A stretch of 6,566 nt of DNA, taken from contig MHDB01000037.1 in assembly GCA_001816835.1 (NCBI GenBank), positions 302-6,867 on the forward strand, read 5' to 3'. Shown here piece by piece: positions 6,125-6,566 of this stretch (position 1 is its first letter; each line of letters opens with the position of its first letter). The notes beneath the pieces are model-generated. The model was not told where the DNA came from, made no database searches, and was given only the letters and a program-made list of their open reading frames with translations. Made by a program: the position numbers and the translations under genes. This DNA comes from Candidatus Woykebacteria bacterium RIFCSPLOWO2_01_FULL_43_14. GTDB lineage: Bacteria; Patescibacteriota; Microgenomatia; Woykebacterales; 2-01-FULL-43-14.

Positions 6125-6566
6125 ATGAAACCGGATAACTACGAAAGATTAAGAAAAATAGGACTTGTACTTTTGGGAGTAACTTCCTTAGCTTTACTAG
6201 TCTTCGTGACGTTTTTTTCCAAATCTACCCAACAGGAAAAAGAAATTCAAAGCCCTCCTCAAGAAAAGTCTGACCAATCAGAGACTTCCGGAGAAGCTGT
6301 TACAAGTCAAATACCACAGCTAAATATTGAAACTGTTGAAGCCCCAGAGTGGCGGCAATCCTCCACAACAGCGACCTTTAGTATTGATGAAAGCTTTTTA
6401 GAGAGCAAACTAATGGTTTACCAAAAAACCGCTGATGGACTAGTCTTAAATGACGTTGAAGCCAAGAGATTGGCGGCTGAATTCGGCTTTGGAAACATCC
6501 CTCAAGAAAGCATTTCAGACCAAGGCAAGGTTTGGACTTGGCTGCGGGGTGGGGACTCCTTAAGTA
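6125..6566 (+). CDS. N-terminal part of an unrecognised single-pass membrane-anchored protein (partial)
   Basis: An ATG at 6125 opens a frame that runs off the window after 147 codons without a stop. The N-terminus is MKPDNYERLRKIG, basic and cytoplasmic. A hydrophobic helix follows at about residues 13-31, then a Gln/Glu/Ser/Pro-rich linker (about 33-65). The start of a folded extracytoplasmic domain from about 75 contains WRQSSTTATFSIDESF and, later, AKRLAAEFGFGNIP and KVWTWLRGG. There is no lipobox and no cysteine. I do not recognise the family; a VirB8-like layout (short cytoplasmic tail, one helix, outer domain) is possible but not shown. Only five bases separate it from the stop of the M23 gene. 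The nearest Shine-Dalgarno-like sequence (GGAGGT, 6093-6098) is 26 bases upstream, too far to serve this ATG, so translation is probably coupled to the preceding gene in one operon. Confidence 0.75.
   Translation, partial: MKPDNYERLRKIGLVLLGVTSLALLVFVTFFSKSTQQEKEIQSPPQEKSDQSETSGEAVTSQIPQLNIETVEAPEWRQSSTTATFSIDESFLESKLMVYQKTADGLVLNDVEAKRLAAEFGFGNIPQESISDQGKVWTWLRGGDSLS

Noticed and set aside
130..6566. Reassigned TGA codon (code 25 or code 4)
   Set aside because: All three main frames read through with standard stops and end at TAA where an end is visible; tryptophan is written TGG and glycine GGN.

Overview
The window looks like chromosomal DNA of a Patescibacteria/CPR-type bacterium. The reasons are a reverse-strand polytopic membrane protein with the sequence character of the VirB6/TrbL-like proteins common in CPR type IV secretion-like clusters, a giant membrane protein ending in an M23 (LytM-type) peptidase domain, and the standard genetic code. 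All open frames end at TAA or TAG and need no reassigned TGA, which argues against the code-25 lineages Gracilibacteria/Absconditabacteria. The assignment rests on recalled family resemblance and not on a search; the phylum is likely and the exact lineage is unknown.

Layout. 1-72 may be the last codons of a forward gene. 88-120 is a perfect palindromic hairpin serving as a terminator between convergent genes. 130-1509 (reverse) encodes a 459-residue exported-N-terminus, six-helix VirB6/TrbL-like membrane protein. 1510-1604 is a 95-base divergent intergenic region. It holds a good -10 for the reverse gene, a weaker one for the forward gene, a Shine-Dalgarno for the forward gene, and part of an 11-bp inverted repeat that spans the reverse gene's promoter and start. 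1605-6119 (forward) encodes a 1504-residue protein: a soluble N-terminal ~650 residues, a long glycine- and tryptophan-rich hydrophobic region, a last strong transmembrane helix, a beta-rich extracytoplasmic domain and an M23 peptidase domain. 6125-6566 is the start of a coupled gene for a single-pass membrane-anchored protein that runs off the window.

How they may work together (inference). The reverse gene supplies a channel-like inner-membrane component. The giant forward protein appears to join a membrane-spanning part to a cell-wall hydrolase in one chain, roles usually split between VirB6-like and VirB1-like/hydrolase proteins in conjugation systems. The third protein would add another anchored extracytoplasmic domain. 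Together they suggest an envelope-spanning, type IV secretion-like apparatus that opens peptidoglycan locally. No ATPase (VirB4, VirD4) or pilin is visible here, so the system assignment depends on flanking sequence.
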